Translations under genes and position numbers: made by a program
In this document: piece by piece, positions 10,575 through 18,487 of the stretch
Layout of the letters: each line of letters starts with the position of its first letter
Numbering within the stretch: position 1 is the first letter of the stretch
Assembly: GCA_017992055.1 (NCBI GenBank)
Contig: JAGOPK010000005.1
Location: 62,001 to 126,000, forward strand
From: Burkholderiaceae bacterium
GTDB lineage: Bacteria > Pseudomonadota > Gammaproteobacteria > Burkholderiales > Burkholderiaceae_C
Length of the DNA: 64,000 nucleotides
Direction: 5' to 3'
Notes under the pieces: generated by a model
Databases searched by the model: none
Told to the model about the DNA's origin: nothing
What the model saw: only the letters and a program-made list of their open reading frames with translations

Positions 10575-12605
10575 ATGTTCCTCACCAACCTGCGCCTGCT
10601 TGCCGCGGGTGCCCTGCTGCTGCCGCTGGCGGCGGCTGCGGTCGACAACTGCTGCCTGGCCACCACCACCGACTTCCCCAAGGTCGGCGGCAACCTGGGC
10701 AACCAGAACTACAGCTCGCTGGCCAAGATCCACAAGGCCAACATCGGCCAGCTGGGCGCGGCCTGGCTGACCAGCCTGGAAGGCGGCGCCAAGTCCGGCA
10801 ACAACCAGAGCACGGCGGTGGCCGTCAACGGCGTGCTCTACATCGAGACCGCCCAAGGCCGCGTGCATGCGGTGGACGGCAAGACCGGCGCCGTGAAGTG
10901 GAGCTACAACCCTGGCCGCGGCGGCCAGACGCGGCGCGGCGTGGCCGTCGGCGATGGCAAGGTCTATACGCTGACCACCGGCAACTATGTGATCGCACTC
11001 GACCAGAACACCGGCCAGGTGGTCTGGGAGCGGCAGTACAACGGCTACGGCAACATCGCCAAGGTGGCCGTGGTTTACCACGACGGCATGATCTACGTCG
11101 GCACCAACGACGGCAACCGCGGCGCGGCCCTGGCCTTCCATGCCAGCAACGGCGACCTGGCCTGGCACTTCTGGGGCACGGCCGCGCCGGGCACCATCGG
11201 CGGCGACACCTGGGAAGGCGACACCTACCTGACCGGTGGCGCGACACCCTGGATCCACCCGGCCATCGACCCGGTGCTGAACACGGTGTACTGGACCTTC
11301 GGCAATGTGCGCGCCGGCTCGTCGCAGAACGGCTCCAGCCGCGGCGGCCAGAACCTGTTCGGCAATTCCATCGTGGCCATGGATGCCAAGACCGGCGTCT
11401 ACAAATGGCACTTCCAGTCGGTGCACCACGACATCTGGGACATGGACAACGTGATGTCGCCGGTGCTGGCCGACATCACGGTCAAGGGCCAGCCGCGCAA
11501 GGCCGTGGTCTATGGCAGCAAGACCGGCATGTACTACATCCTGGACCGTGCCACTGGCGCGCCGCTGATCGGCATCGACGAGAAGCCGGTGCCGCAGGAT
11601 GCGCGCCAGAAGACCTGGCCGACCCAGCCCTATCCGCGTGGCGGCAGCTTCGTGCCCACCTGCCCGACCACCGACGGCCCGGCACGCGCCGTGCCGAACT
11701 TCAAGCAGGGCTGCCTGTTCGTGCCGCACTGGGACGAGCCCATCCTGTCCTTCCCCGGCCAGGGCGGCGGCGCCGACTGGAACCACCAGTCCTTCAGCCA
11801 CAGCACCAAGCTGATGTACACCGGCGTCGGCTACGTCGCCGTGGCGCACTCGCTGACCGAGGCCAGCAACGGCCTGCGTCCGCTGGGCACGCCGATGTCG
11901 GGCGGCGTGGTGGCGGTGGACCCCAGCACCAACAGCGTGGTCTGGCGCAAGTCGCTGCCCTGGTCGGTGGCCCATGGCAACGGCATCCTCAGCACGGCCA
12001 GCAACCTGCTGTTCATGGGCCAGCCCGACGGCACCCTGCTGGCCATGGACGCGCTGAACGGCCGCGACCTGTGGAAGTTCCAGACCGGCGCGGCCATCAA
12101 CGCCAGCCCGATCAGCTACCAGATCGACGGCGAGCAGTACATCGCGGTGTTTGCCGGCGGCTCGGGCCTGCCCTTTGCCGATGCGCCGCGGGGCGACTAC
12201 CTGTGGGCCTTCAAGCTGGGCGGCACGGTGGCGCCGCTGCCGGCGCCCAAGCCGCCGGCACTGCGCCGCGACATCACGGCCGCGGCGGTGGAGGGCAGCG
12301 TGGTCAACAACACCATCGTGCTCAACCGCAGCTACAGCGGCGGCGCGGTGGGCACGGTGGAGCTGGACACGGTGAATGCCATGGCGCCGCAGCACCTGCG
12401 TGTGCCGCTGGGCACGACGGTGACCTTCTCCAACCCGGCCAGCAACACCAAGCCGCACTGCGCCACGCAGTTCTTCGAAGGCCTGTTCAACATCGGACCG
12501 CTGGCCCCGGGCCAGGCCGCCGCCTACACCTTCAACCAGCGCGGCGAGTTCTTCTTCAACGACTGCACCAGCCCGCGCGCCACCGGCAAGGTGGTCGTGT
12601 ACTGA
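10575..12605 (+). CDS. PQQ-dependent quinoprotein dehydrogenase with C-terminal cupredoxin-like domain
   Basis: 676 aa from the ATG at 10575, with CGAGGAGAGCCTCC just upstream. Signal peptide to about residue 22. Residues ~30-560 form a PQQ beta-propeller (YIETAQGRVHAVDGKTGAVKW; GDTWEGDTYLTGGATPW; FGNSIVAMDAKTGVYKW), close in layout to methanol/ethanol dehydrogenases. HDIWDMD at 285-291 corresponds to the catalytic-Asp segment, and D289/D291 give the Asp-x-Asp pairing that marks lanthanide-type enzymes. The conserved Asn is present (FGN). The final ~95 residues resemble a plastocyanin-like domain, but the usual Cys-x-x-His-x-x-Met loop reads NDCTSPRATGK, lacking His and Met, so a type-1 copper site looks lost. 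No haem motif CxxCH. The substrate is unknown; it is predicted to act in the periplasm or outside the cell. Confidence 0.82.
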   Translation: MFLTNLRLLAAGALLLPLAAAAVDNCCLATTTDFPKVGGNLGNQNYSSLAKIHKANIGQLGAAWLTSLEGGAKSGNNQSTAVAVNGVLYIETAQGRVHAVDGKTGAVKWSYNPGRGGQTRRGVAVGDGKVYTLTTGNYVIALDQNTGQVVWERQYNGYGNIAKVAVVYHDGMIYVGTNDGNRGAALAFHASNGDLAWHFWGTAAPGTIGGDTWEGDTYLTGGATPWIHPAIDPVLNTVYWTFGNVRAGSSQNGSSRGGQNLFGNSIVAMDAKTGVYKWHFQSVHHDIWDMDNVMSPVLADITVKGQPRKAVVYGSKTGMYYILDRATGAPLIGIDEKPVPQDARQKTWPTQPYPRGGSFVPTCPTTDGPARAVPNFKQGCLFVPHWDEPILSFPGQGGGADWNHQSFSHSTKLMYTGVGYVAVAHSLTEASNGLRPLGTPMSGGVVAVDPSTNSVVWRKSLPWSVAHGNGILSTASNLLFMGQPDGTLLAMDALNGRDLWKFQTGAAINASPISYQIDGEQYIAVFAGGSGLPFADAPRGDYLWAFKLGGTVAPLPAPKPPALRRDITAAAVEGSVVNNTIVLNRSYSGGAVGTVELDTVNAMAPQHLRVPLGTTVTFSNPASNTKPHCATQFFEGLFNIGPLAPGQAAAYTFNQRGEFFFNDCTSPRATGKVVVY

Positions 12606-12618
12606 TCGGGAGCATTCC

Positions 12619-13419
12619 ATGAACCTCTTTTCCAAGCAGCCGCTGCGTGCGGCCACCCTGCTGATCGGCGCAGCCGCCCTGCTGGCCAGCGTGCCGGCGC
12701 GCGCCGTCGATGCCAGCGCCACGCTGCAGGTCACCCAGCTGCAGTGGATCACCACCGGCGGCGCCACGCTGCAATGGCTGGACGGCTTTGCCTACCAGGC
12801 GGCCTTCACCGAGTCGCGCGAGGCCGGTGGCCTGGGCGGCAACAGCCTGCAGGAGCCGGTGCCGCTGCTGGCCTGGAGCGATCAATCGCTGGCCACCGCC
12901 ACCGCCCATGCGGCGGCGGCTCTGCAGGCCGGCAGCGCCGGCAGCTCCAGCCTGTCGGCCAGCGCCACGCGCCATGTCTTCGATCCGCTGAACCCGCTGG
13001 TGGCTCAGCCGCACAGCGCCAGCGCCTGGCTGCAGCAGGCCGGCGCCTTCACGGCCTCGGCCACCACCCAGGTGACGGTGCTGATCGACTACCAGCTCAG
13101 CGTGGCCGCGCCCTTCGATGACCAGGGCGAGACCTTCGCCCAGGCCACGCTGACGCTGAACCTGGGCAACTTCGACAGCGGCGCCAGCTTCAGCGAGCAG
13201 CGCAGCCTGTGGTCCACCCAGCTGCTGGGCGGTGCGGGCAGCCAGAACGGCCAGCTCAGCTTTGTGCTGGACCTGGCCGATGCGCAGCAGATCGGCTGGT
13301 ACGACCTGCGCGCCAACATCGATGTCTCGGCCACCGCCGCCGTGCCCGAGCCCCAGGCCTGGGCCCTGCTGGCCGCCGGCCTGGGCGTGGTGCTGATGCG
13401 CACGCGCCGCCGCCGCTGA
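12619..13419 (+). CDS. PEP-CTERM sorting-domain protein (second of three)
   Basis: 266 aa, 13 bp after the quinoprotein with GGGAG before the ATG. Signal peptide to about residue 30 (GAAALLASVPARAVDA). The mature region is low in charge, Ala/Gln/Ser-rich and predicted beta-rich, with no family I recognise. The tail from about residue 242 is VPEPQAWALLAAGLGVVLM followed by RTRRRR, a typical PEP-CTERM signal. Co-transcription with the quinoprotein and two further PEP-CTERM genes suggests that the products are displayed together on the cell surface or in the matrix. Confidence 0.86.
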   Translation: MNLFSKQPLRAATLLIGAAALLASVPARAVDASATLQVTQLQWITTGGATLQWLDGFAYQAAFTESREAGGLGGNSLQEPVPLLAWSDQSLATATAHAAAALQAGSAGSSSLSASATRHVFDPLNPLVAQPHSASAWLQQAGAFTASATTQVTVLIDYQLSVAAPFDDQGETFAQATLTLNLGNFDSGASFSEQRSLWSTQLLGGAGSQNGQLSFVLDLADAQQIGWYDLRANIDVSATAAVPEPQAWALLAAGLGVVLMRTRRRR

Positions 13420-13436
13420 ATGCTCGGGGAGACACG

Positions 13437-14099
13437 ATGAACAACAAGAGTTCAAAGAAGGCGCGGCGTCTGGTGGCGGCGCTGGCCACGGCGCTGTGTT
13501 GGGGCGCGGGCGCCGTCTCGGCGCAGACGCTGGAGATCGGCGGCCTGACGCTGCAGCAGCAGGGCTTTGCCGACCAATGGATCAGCGGCAGCGGCAGCTT
13601 CACCACCAATGCCGCATCGCCGGCCGCGGCGCTGACCGATGCCGACCTGGCCACCTGGGTGCGCAGCGACACGCCGGGCGCCAGCGTGGTGCTGGCCTTC
13701 ACCAACAACCGCGTCGTCAACGGCGTCGGCGACGACATCGCGCTGTTCGAGGTCGGCCACGAGGCCTATGAGTATTCGCAGGAGGGCTTCGACAGCCTGT
13801 GGATCACCATCAACGGCCAGACCCGGCTGTACTTCACCACCGAGACCACGACCATCGTCGACGACCACAACGTCAACATGACGCGGCTGGACCTGAGCCA
13901 CTTCGGCCTGGCCGCCGGGGCGCAGATCGACCGCATCCAGATCGGCCTGGACTACGACACGCGCGGCTCGCTGCCGCAGCTGCAGCTGGTGGCGGCCATC
14001 CACAGCGTGGCCGCGCCGGTGCCCGAGGCGTCGAGCTGGGCCTTGCTGCTTGCCGGCCTGGCCGGCTTGTCTGGAGTGGCGCGGTGGCGACGGCGCTGA
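13437..14099 (+). CDS. PEP-CTERM-like protein with variant VPEA motif (third of three)
   Basis: 220 aa from the ATG at 13437 (GGGGAGACACG upstream). Signal peptide ending near GAVSAQT. The mature part contains ITINGQTRLYFTTETTT and DLSHFGLAAGAQIDRIQIG, a beta-sandwich-like pattern resembling discoidin/cell-surface domains, but I cannot assign a family. The C-terminal tail (from about residue 195) has the PEP-CTERM architecture, yet the signature reads VPEASSWALLLAGLAGL instead of VPEP, so the last residue of the motif is substituted. The TM stretch and the terminal RWRRR are intact. The stop overlaps the start of the next gene by 16 bp. Confidence 0.82.
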   Translation: MNNKSSKKARRLVAALATALCWGAGAVSAQTLEIGGLTLQQQGFADQWISGSGSFTTNAASPAAALTDADLATWVRSDTPGASVVLAFTNNRVVNGVGDDIALFEVGHEAYEYSQEGFDSLWITINGQTRLYFTTETTTIVDDHNVNMTRLDLSHFGLAAGAQIDRIQIGLDYDTRGSLPQLQLVAAIHSVAAPVPEASSWALLLAGLAGLSGVARWRRR

Positions 14100-15616
14100 A
14101 CCGCCGGCGCTGGCTGGCCGCCGCCGCCCTGCTGGCCTGCTGCGGCTTTGCCGGCGAGCTGGCCGCGCAATGGAAGCCGCCGCGGCCGCGGCCGGTGTCG
14201 GTGCCGGTCAACCTGATGGCGCTGAGCGAGCAGCAGCTGCTGCTCAGCGTCGACGACGGCCGCCATGGTCAGGAGCTGTGGAGCCTGGACCCGGCCACGC
14301 TGCAGGCGCAGCTGCTGGCCGATCTGCGGCCCGGCGAGCTGGGCAGTCATCCGTCGCAGCCGGTGCGCCTGGGCCAGGGAGCGGGCGCACAGGCCTGCTT
14401 TGCCGCCAACGACGGCCACAGCGGCTTCGAGCTGTGGTGCAGCGACGGCAGTGCCGCCGGCACGCGCCGCGTGGCCGACATCCGCCCCGGCCCCGAGGAC
14501 AGCGTGCCCAGCGCGCTGACCGCCGTGGGCGCGCAGCTGCTGCTGGTGGCCGACGATGGCCGCCACGGCTTCGAACTGTGGCGCAGCGACGGCACGGCCG
14601 AGGGCACGCGCCTGGTCGCCGACCTGCAGGCCGGCGCCGCCGGCAGCAATCCACGCGAGCTGGTGGCGCTGGGCGGGCGGGTGTTCTTCGTCGCCGACGA
14701 TGGCCGCCACGGATCGGAGTTATGGGTCAGCGACGGCACGACCGCCGGCACGCGCCTGGTGAAGGACCTGCGGCCCGGCGCCGCCGGTGCCGCGCCGGCG
14801 CGGCTGACGGTGCTGGGCCAGCGCCTGTACTTCGTGGCCGACGACGGCCGCCACGGCCCCGAGCTGTGGACCAGCGACGGCACGGCGCGTGGCACGCGCC
14901 TGGTGCGCGACATCCTGCCTGGCGCCCAGGGCGCGCGGCCGGCGGGGCTGACGGCCTGGCAGGGCCGGCTGTACTTTGCCGCCGACGATGGCCGCCACGG
15001 CATCGAGTTATGGACCAGCGACGGCACGGCGGCCGGCACGCGCCTGGTGCACGACCTGCGGCCCGGCGCCGCCCATGGCCTGCCGGCGCATCTGACGGCC
15101 GGCGCCGACGCGCTGTACTTCGCCGCCAGCGACGGCGCCTCGCCGGTGCAGCTGTGGCGCAGCAATGGCACATCGGCCGGCACACGCGCCGTGCCCCAGG
15201 GCCTGCCGGCCGAGCAGGCGCGGGCGGCGCTGGCCGCGCGGGCCGTGCCCGGCGAGGTGGTGCCACGCCAGGCCGTGCCCGGTGGCGAACTGCCCAACCG
15301 GCTGCTGCGCGACGGTGGCCGCCTGCTGTATGCGGCGCTGGATGCCGAGCATGGCTACGAGCTGTGGAGCAGCGATGGCACGGCCGCCGGCACGCGCTTG
15401 CTGGCCGACCTGGCGCCGGGGCCGGCCGACAGCTTTCCGCACCAGTTCACGCGCCTGGGCCAGCGGCTGTTCTTCGCCGCCGACGATGGCGAGGGCCTGA
15501 CCTCGCTGTGGTGCGAGCAGGCCGATGGCCGCATCGTGCAGGTGGCCCTGCCGCGTGGGGCGGCGGCAGCGACCCCGGTCGCCGCGGCCTCAGGCCGCGC
15601 GGCGGAACAGCGTTGA
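14084..15616 (+). CDS. Exported ELWxxDGT-repeat protein
   Basis: 510 aa from GTG 14084, chosen because TGGAG lies about 8 nt upstream and the preceding residues belong to no signal peptide. Residues 1-~25 are a signal peptide (RRRWLAAAALLACCGFAGELAAQ). The rest is about nine repeats of roughly 50 aa with core DDGRHGxELWxSDGTxxGTRLVxDLxPG; the last copies are degenerate (VQLWRSNGT, TSLWCEQ). ELWxxDGT repeats form beta-propeller-like blades in exported proteins of unknown function. It is the last gene of the operon beginning at 8893 and overlaps the convergent IclR gene by 27 bp. Confidence 0.86.
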   Translation: MATALNRRRWLAAAALLACCGFAGELAAQWKPPRPRPVSVPVNLMALSEQQLLLSVDDGRHGQELWSLDPATLQAQLLADLRPGELGSHPSQPVRLGQGAGAQACFAANDGHSGFELWCSDGSAAGTRRVADIRPGPEDSVPSALTAVGAQLLLVADDGRHGFELWRSDGTAEGTRLVADLQAGAAGSNPRELVALGGRVFFVADDGRHGSELWVSDGTTAGTRLVKDLRPGAAGAAPARLTVLGQRLYFVADDGRHGPELWTSDGTARGTRLVRDILPGAQGARPAGLTAWQGRLYFAADDGRHGIELWTSDGTAAGTRLVHDLRPGAAHGLPAHLTAGADALYFAASDGASPVQLWRSNGTSAGTRAVPQGLPAEQARAALAARAVPGEVVPRQAVPGGELPNRLLRDGGRLLYAALDAEHGYELWSSDGTAAGTRLLADLAPGPADSFPHQFTRLGQRLFFAADDGEGLTSLWCEQADGRIVQVALPRGAAAATPVAAASGRAAEQR

Positions 15617-16372
15617 GGCGTTGCTGGCGCGGCCGATCTGCTCGGCCGCCGCCACCAGCACCGGGCCCAGGCTCAGCATGCGCTCCTCGGTCAGCCGGAT
15701 CATCGGGCCGGCGATGGTGACCACGCCGACGACGCGGCCGCGTGGATCGTGCACCGGCGCGGCCATCGCCGACATGGCCGGCGCAAACACCTCGCAGATG
15801 ACCGAGAAGCCGCGGCTGCGCGCCAGCTTCAGGTGCGCCAGCAAGGCCTTGACCGTGGTCGGCGCCTTGGGGCCGAAGTGCTCGGGCTGGCCGAAGCCCT
15901 GGCGGGCCACGCGCTGCAGCGCTTCCTCGTCGCTCATCGTCGACAGCCAGGCATGACCGGCGGCACTGCAGGACAGCTGCACCGACAGGCCCATGTCGGG
16001 GTCGTAGCGCAGGCCGCTGCGTGCGCCCTGGGCCTTGGCCACGAAGGTGAGGGCGTCGCCGTCGACCACCGCCAGCCGCACCAGCTCGCCGGCCTCGGCG
16101 GCCAGCTGGTCGAGCATGGGCTGGGCGACATCGGTGATGCCGGTGGCGCTGAGAAAGCTCAGCCCCATGGCCACCAGCTTGATGGTCAGCATGTACTCGC
16201 CATGGCTCTGGTCCTGGCGCACATAGCCCAGGCGGATCAGCTCGGCCAGCAGGCGATGCGTGGCGCTGAGCGGCAGGCCCAGCGCGCCCGACACCGACGA
16301 CAGCGAGCAGCCCTCGGGATGGGCCACCAGGTGCTCCAGCACGCTGAAGCTGCGTTCGGTCTGTCCGCTCAT
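15590..16372 (-). CDS. IclR-family transcriptional regulator
   Basis: 260 aa from the ATG at 16372; longer in-frame starts would cross the divergent promoter. N-terminal winged helix-turn-helix (SVLEHLVAHPEGCSLSSVSGAL ... LSATHRLLAELIRLGYV), then the IclR effector domain (LVRLAVVDGDALTFVAKAQG; CSAAGHAWLS; GVVTIAGPMIRLTEER). The family senses organic acids or aromatic intermediates (IclR, KdgR, PcaR/PcaU) and binds TGGAAAT-type palindromes. The gene sits between two plus-strand operons whose promoters each contain such a palindrome (8754 and 16439), so it is the obvious regulator of both and probably of itself. Confidence 0.9.
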   Translation of the reverse strand: MSGQTERSFSVLEHLVAHPEGCSLSSVSGALGLPLSATHRLLAELIRLGYVRQDQSHGEYMLTIKLVAMGLSFLSATGITDVAQPMLDQLAAEAGELVRLAVVDGDALTFVAKAQGARSGLRYDPDMGLSVQLSCSAAGHAWLSTMSDEEALQRVARQGFGQPEHFGPKAPTTVKALLAHLKLARSRGFSVICEVFAPAMSAMAAPVHDPRGRVVGVVTIAGPMIRLTEERMLSLGPVLVAAAEQIGRASNASTLFRRAA

Positions 16373-16437
16373 GTCCGGGGCCCCTGCTGAGATGTGATGC
16401 CGATCAGTGTAGCCAAAGTCGTGAAAAAAATTACCGA

Positions 16438-16466
16438 TTGGAAAAGTTTTCCATATCGTATAGAGT
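16438..16466 (+). promoter_or_regulatory. IclR-type operator and promoter of the TRAP operon
   Basis: TGGAAAAGTTTTCCA at 16439-16453 is a perfect 7-1-7 inverted repeat close to the IclR consensus. As at 8753, the left arm provides a TTGGAA -35 (16438-16443). TAGAGT at 16461-16466 gives a 17-bp spacer (TATAGA at 16459 is the alternative at 15). It lies between the divergent iclR start (16372) and the TRAP substrate-binding protein start (16504). The shared architecture with 8745-8781 is seen directly; regulation is inference. Confidence 0.7.
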
Positions 16467-16503
16467 GCGCCACACCGCCCACAAACCTCCAGGAGACATT
16501 GCC

Positions 16504-17520
16504 TTGAACCGTTCCCTGCTTTCCACCGCCGCGCTGGCCTTGTGCTTCGGTCTTTCGCTGGGCCTGTCGGCGCCGGCACAGGCCCAGGCCAGCGAGCGGG
16601 TGATCCGCTTCGGCCACCTCAACAACACCGACCACCCGGTCAGCCTGGGCGTGAAGAAGTTCGCCGAGCTGCTGGCGGCCAAGAGCGGCGGCAAGCTCAA
16701 GGTGCAGGAGTTCCCGTCCTCGCAGCTGGGCAACGAGCTGCAGCAGCAGTCGGCCCTGCAGGGCGGCGTGCAGCAGATGTCGGCGCCGGCCACCACCTCG
16801 CTGGCCGGCATCGTCAAGGAGTTCGGCCTGATCGACTTTCCGTTCGCCGTGTCCAGCTTTGCGCAGGCCGATGCGCTGCTGGATGGTCCCTTCGGCCAGG
16901 CGCTGATCGCCAAGCTGCCCGAGAAGGGCCTGGTGGCCCTGGGCTACTGGGACCTGGGCTTTCGCAACGTCACCAACAGCCGCCGCGCCATCACCAAGCC
17001 CGAGGACCTGGACGGCCTGAAGCTGCGCGTGATCCCCAACCCGGTGTTCATCGAGACCTTCAAGGCCTTCAAGGCCAACCCGGTGCCGATGCCCTTTGCC
17101 GAGCTGTACGGCGCGCTGGAGGCCAAGGCCGTGGACGGCCAGGAGAACCCGTTCGCGGTGATCCTGTCGAACAAGTTCTTCGAGGTGCAAAAGCACGTCA
17201 GCGCCACCAACCACGTGTACGCCGCCAACATCGTGCTGGTGAGCAAGAAGTTCTGGGACCAGCTCAGCCCGGCCGAGCAGAAGATGATGCACGAGGCCGC
17301 CGACGAGTCGCGTGCCCACCAGCGCCAGGTCAGCCGCGCCGCGGCCGCCAAGGCCGTGGGCGAGCTGCAGGCCAAGGGCATGCAGTACAACGAGCTGAGC
17401 CCGGCCGAGCAGGGGCGCATGCGCGCCATTGCCAAGCCGGTGACCGAGAAGTTCGCCGCCAGCTATGACCCGGTGCTGGTCAAGCTCTACAACGACGAAC
17501 TGGCCAAGGTGCAGAAATGA
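16504..17520 (+). CDS. dctP: TRAP transporter substrate-binding protein (DctP family)
   Basis: 338 aa. I chose TTG 16504 because AGGAG lies 8 nt upstream and it gives a clean signal peptide (ALALCFGLSLGLSAPAQAQA). The mature protein is a DctP-type solute receptor: VIRFGHLNNTDHPVSLG, the DLDGLKLRVIPNPVFIETFKAF segment containing the Arg that grips substrate carboxylates, then the FAELYGALEAKAVDGQENP motif of the family. It captures an organic acid in the periplasm and hands it to DctQM. The identity of the acid is not evident. It overlaps aroQ by four bases. Confidence 0.92.
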   Translation: MNRSLLSTAALALCFGLSLGLSAPAQAQASERVIRFGHLNNTDHPVSLGVKKFAELLAAKSGGKLKVQEFPSSQLGNELQQQSALQGGVQQMSAPATTSLAGIVKEFGLIDFPFAVSSFAQADALLDGPFGQALIAKLPEKGLVALGYWDLGFRNVTNSRRAITKPEDLDGLKLRVIPNPVFIETFKAFKANPVPMPFAELYGALEAKAVDGQENPFAVILSNKFFEVQKHVSATNHVYAANIVLVSKKFWDQLSPAEQKMMHEAADESRAHQRQVSRAAAAKAVGELQAKGMQYNELSPAEQGRMRAIAKPVTEKFAASYDPVLVKLYNDELAKVQK

Positions 17521-17987
17521 GCACGGCCACCGCCCAGCGGCCGCTGACCATCCTGGTGCTGCACGGCCCCAACCTCAACCTGTTCGGCCGGCGCGAGCCG
17601 CACATCTACGGCACCACCACGCTGGCGCAGATCGATGCCCGGCTGCTGGAGCTGGCCGGCAGCCTGGGGGTGCAGATCAAGAGCCTGCAGTCCAACCACG
17701 AGGGCGCGCTGATCGACTTCCTGCACCACCACATCGACACCGCCGACGGCGCGCTGATCAACCCCGCCGGCCTGACCCAGCACGGCGTGCCGCTGCACGA
17801 TGCGATCAAGGCCATGCCCTTCCCGAGCATCGAGGTGCACATGTCCAACATCGCTGCCCGCGAGGCCTGGCGCGCGCACTCCATCATCTCGCCGGCGGTG
17901 CGCGGCACGGTGCAGGGCCTGGGCGTGCAGAGCTATCTGTCGGCGCTGCGCGGCCTGGTGGAGCTGCTGCGCGAGGCGCGCACATGA
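17517..17987 (+). CDS. aroQ: Type II 3-dehydroquinate dehydratase in the TRAP operon
   Basis: 156 aa; typical length is about 145-150. Family motifs are present: LHGPNLNLFGRREPHIYG (with the catalytic Tyr after the flexible Arg loop), NPAGLTQHG in place of the usual NPAAYTHTS, EVHMSN with the catalytic His, and GLGVQSYLSAL. It interconverts 3-dehydroquinate and 3-dehydroshikimate, either in the shikimate pathway or in quinate degradation. The start overlaps dctP and the stop overlaps dctQ (ATGA at each), so it is embedded in the transporter operon. This placement, and the divergence at the NPAxYTH loop, suggest a catabolic rather than biosynthetic job, or an altered substrate. Confidence 0.88.
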   Translation: MSTATAQRPLTILVLHGPNLNLFGRREPHIYGTTTLAQIDARLLELAGSLGVQIKSLQSNHEGALIDFLHHHIDTADGALINPAGLTQHGVPLHDAIKAMPFPSIEVHMSNIAAREAWRAHSIISPAVRGTVQGLGVQSYLSALRGLVELLREART

Positions 17988-18487
17988 GTCCGCCGGCCCG
18001 GTCCGGCTGGGTGCGAGGCCTGGATCTGCTGTGTGCCGCCTGCCTGGCGGTGATGGTGGTGCTGGTGGCCGGCAACGTGCTGCTGCGCTACCTGTTCAAC
18101 AGCGGCATCACGGTCAGCGAGGAACTGGCGCGCTGGCTGTTCATCTGGCTGACCTTCCTGGGTGCCATCGCCGCGCTGGCCGAGCGTGGCCACATGGGCA
18201 GTGATCTGCTGCTGGACCGGCTGGGCCCGCGCGCACAGCGCTGGCTGGGCCTGGCCGGCACGCTGCTGATGCTGGCCACCAGCGTGCTGCTGCTGCGCGG
18301 TGCCTGGCTGCAGACGCGCATCAACTGGGATGTGCAGGCGCCGGTCAGCGGCGCCTCGATGGCCTGGTTCTATGCCTCGGGCCTGGTGTTTGCCGCCGGT
18401 GCCATCCCCTGCCTGCTGCTGCAGCTGCGCAAGCAGTGGCGCGGCCAGGCGCTGACGCCGTCGGCCGACGTCCTCAAGGAAGTCTGA
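17984..18487 (+). CDS. dctQ: TRAP transporter small membrane subunit (DctQ)
   Basis: 167 aa with four predicted membrane helices. The DctQ signature VSEELARWLFIWLTFLGA is at about residues 45-62, followed by a GHMG motif. It bridges the receptor and the large permease. It overlaps aroQ by four bases, and its TGA overlaps the start of dctM by one base, so translation is coupled. Confidence 0.92.
   Translation: MSPPARSGWVRGLDLLCAACLAVMVVLVAGNVLLRYLFNSGITVSEELARWLFIWLTFLGAIAALAERGHMGSDLLLDRLGPRAQRWLGLAGTLLMLATSVLLLRGAWLQTRINWDVQAPVSGASMAWFYASGLVFAAGAIPCLLLQLRKQWRGQALTPSADVLKEV

Noticed and set aside
9702-12767. A 1021-codon minus-strand frame opposite the quinoprotein
   Set aside because: Antisense shadow of the PQQ gene; composition is typical of antisense GC-rich frames and no family is recognisable.
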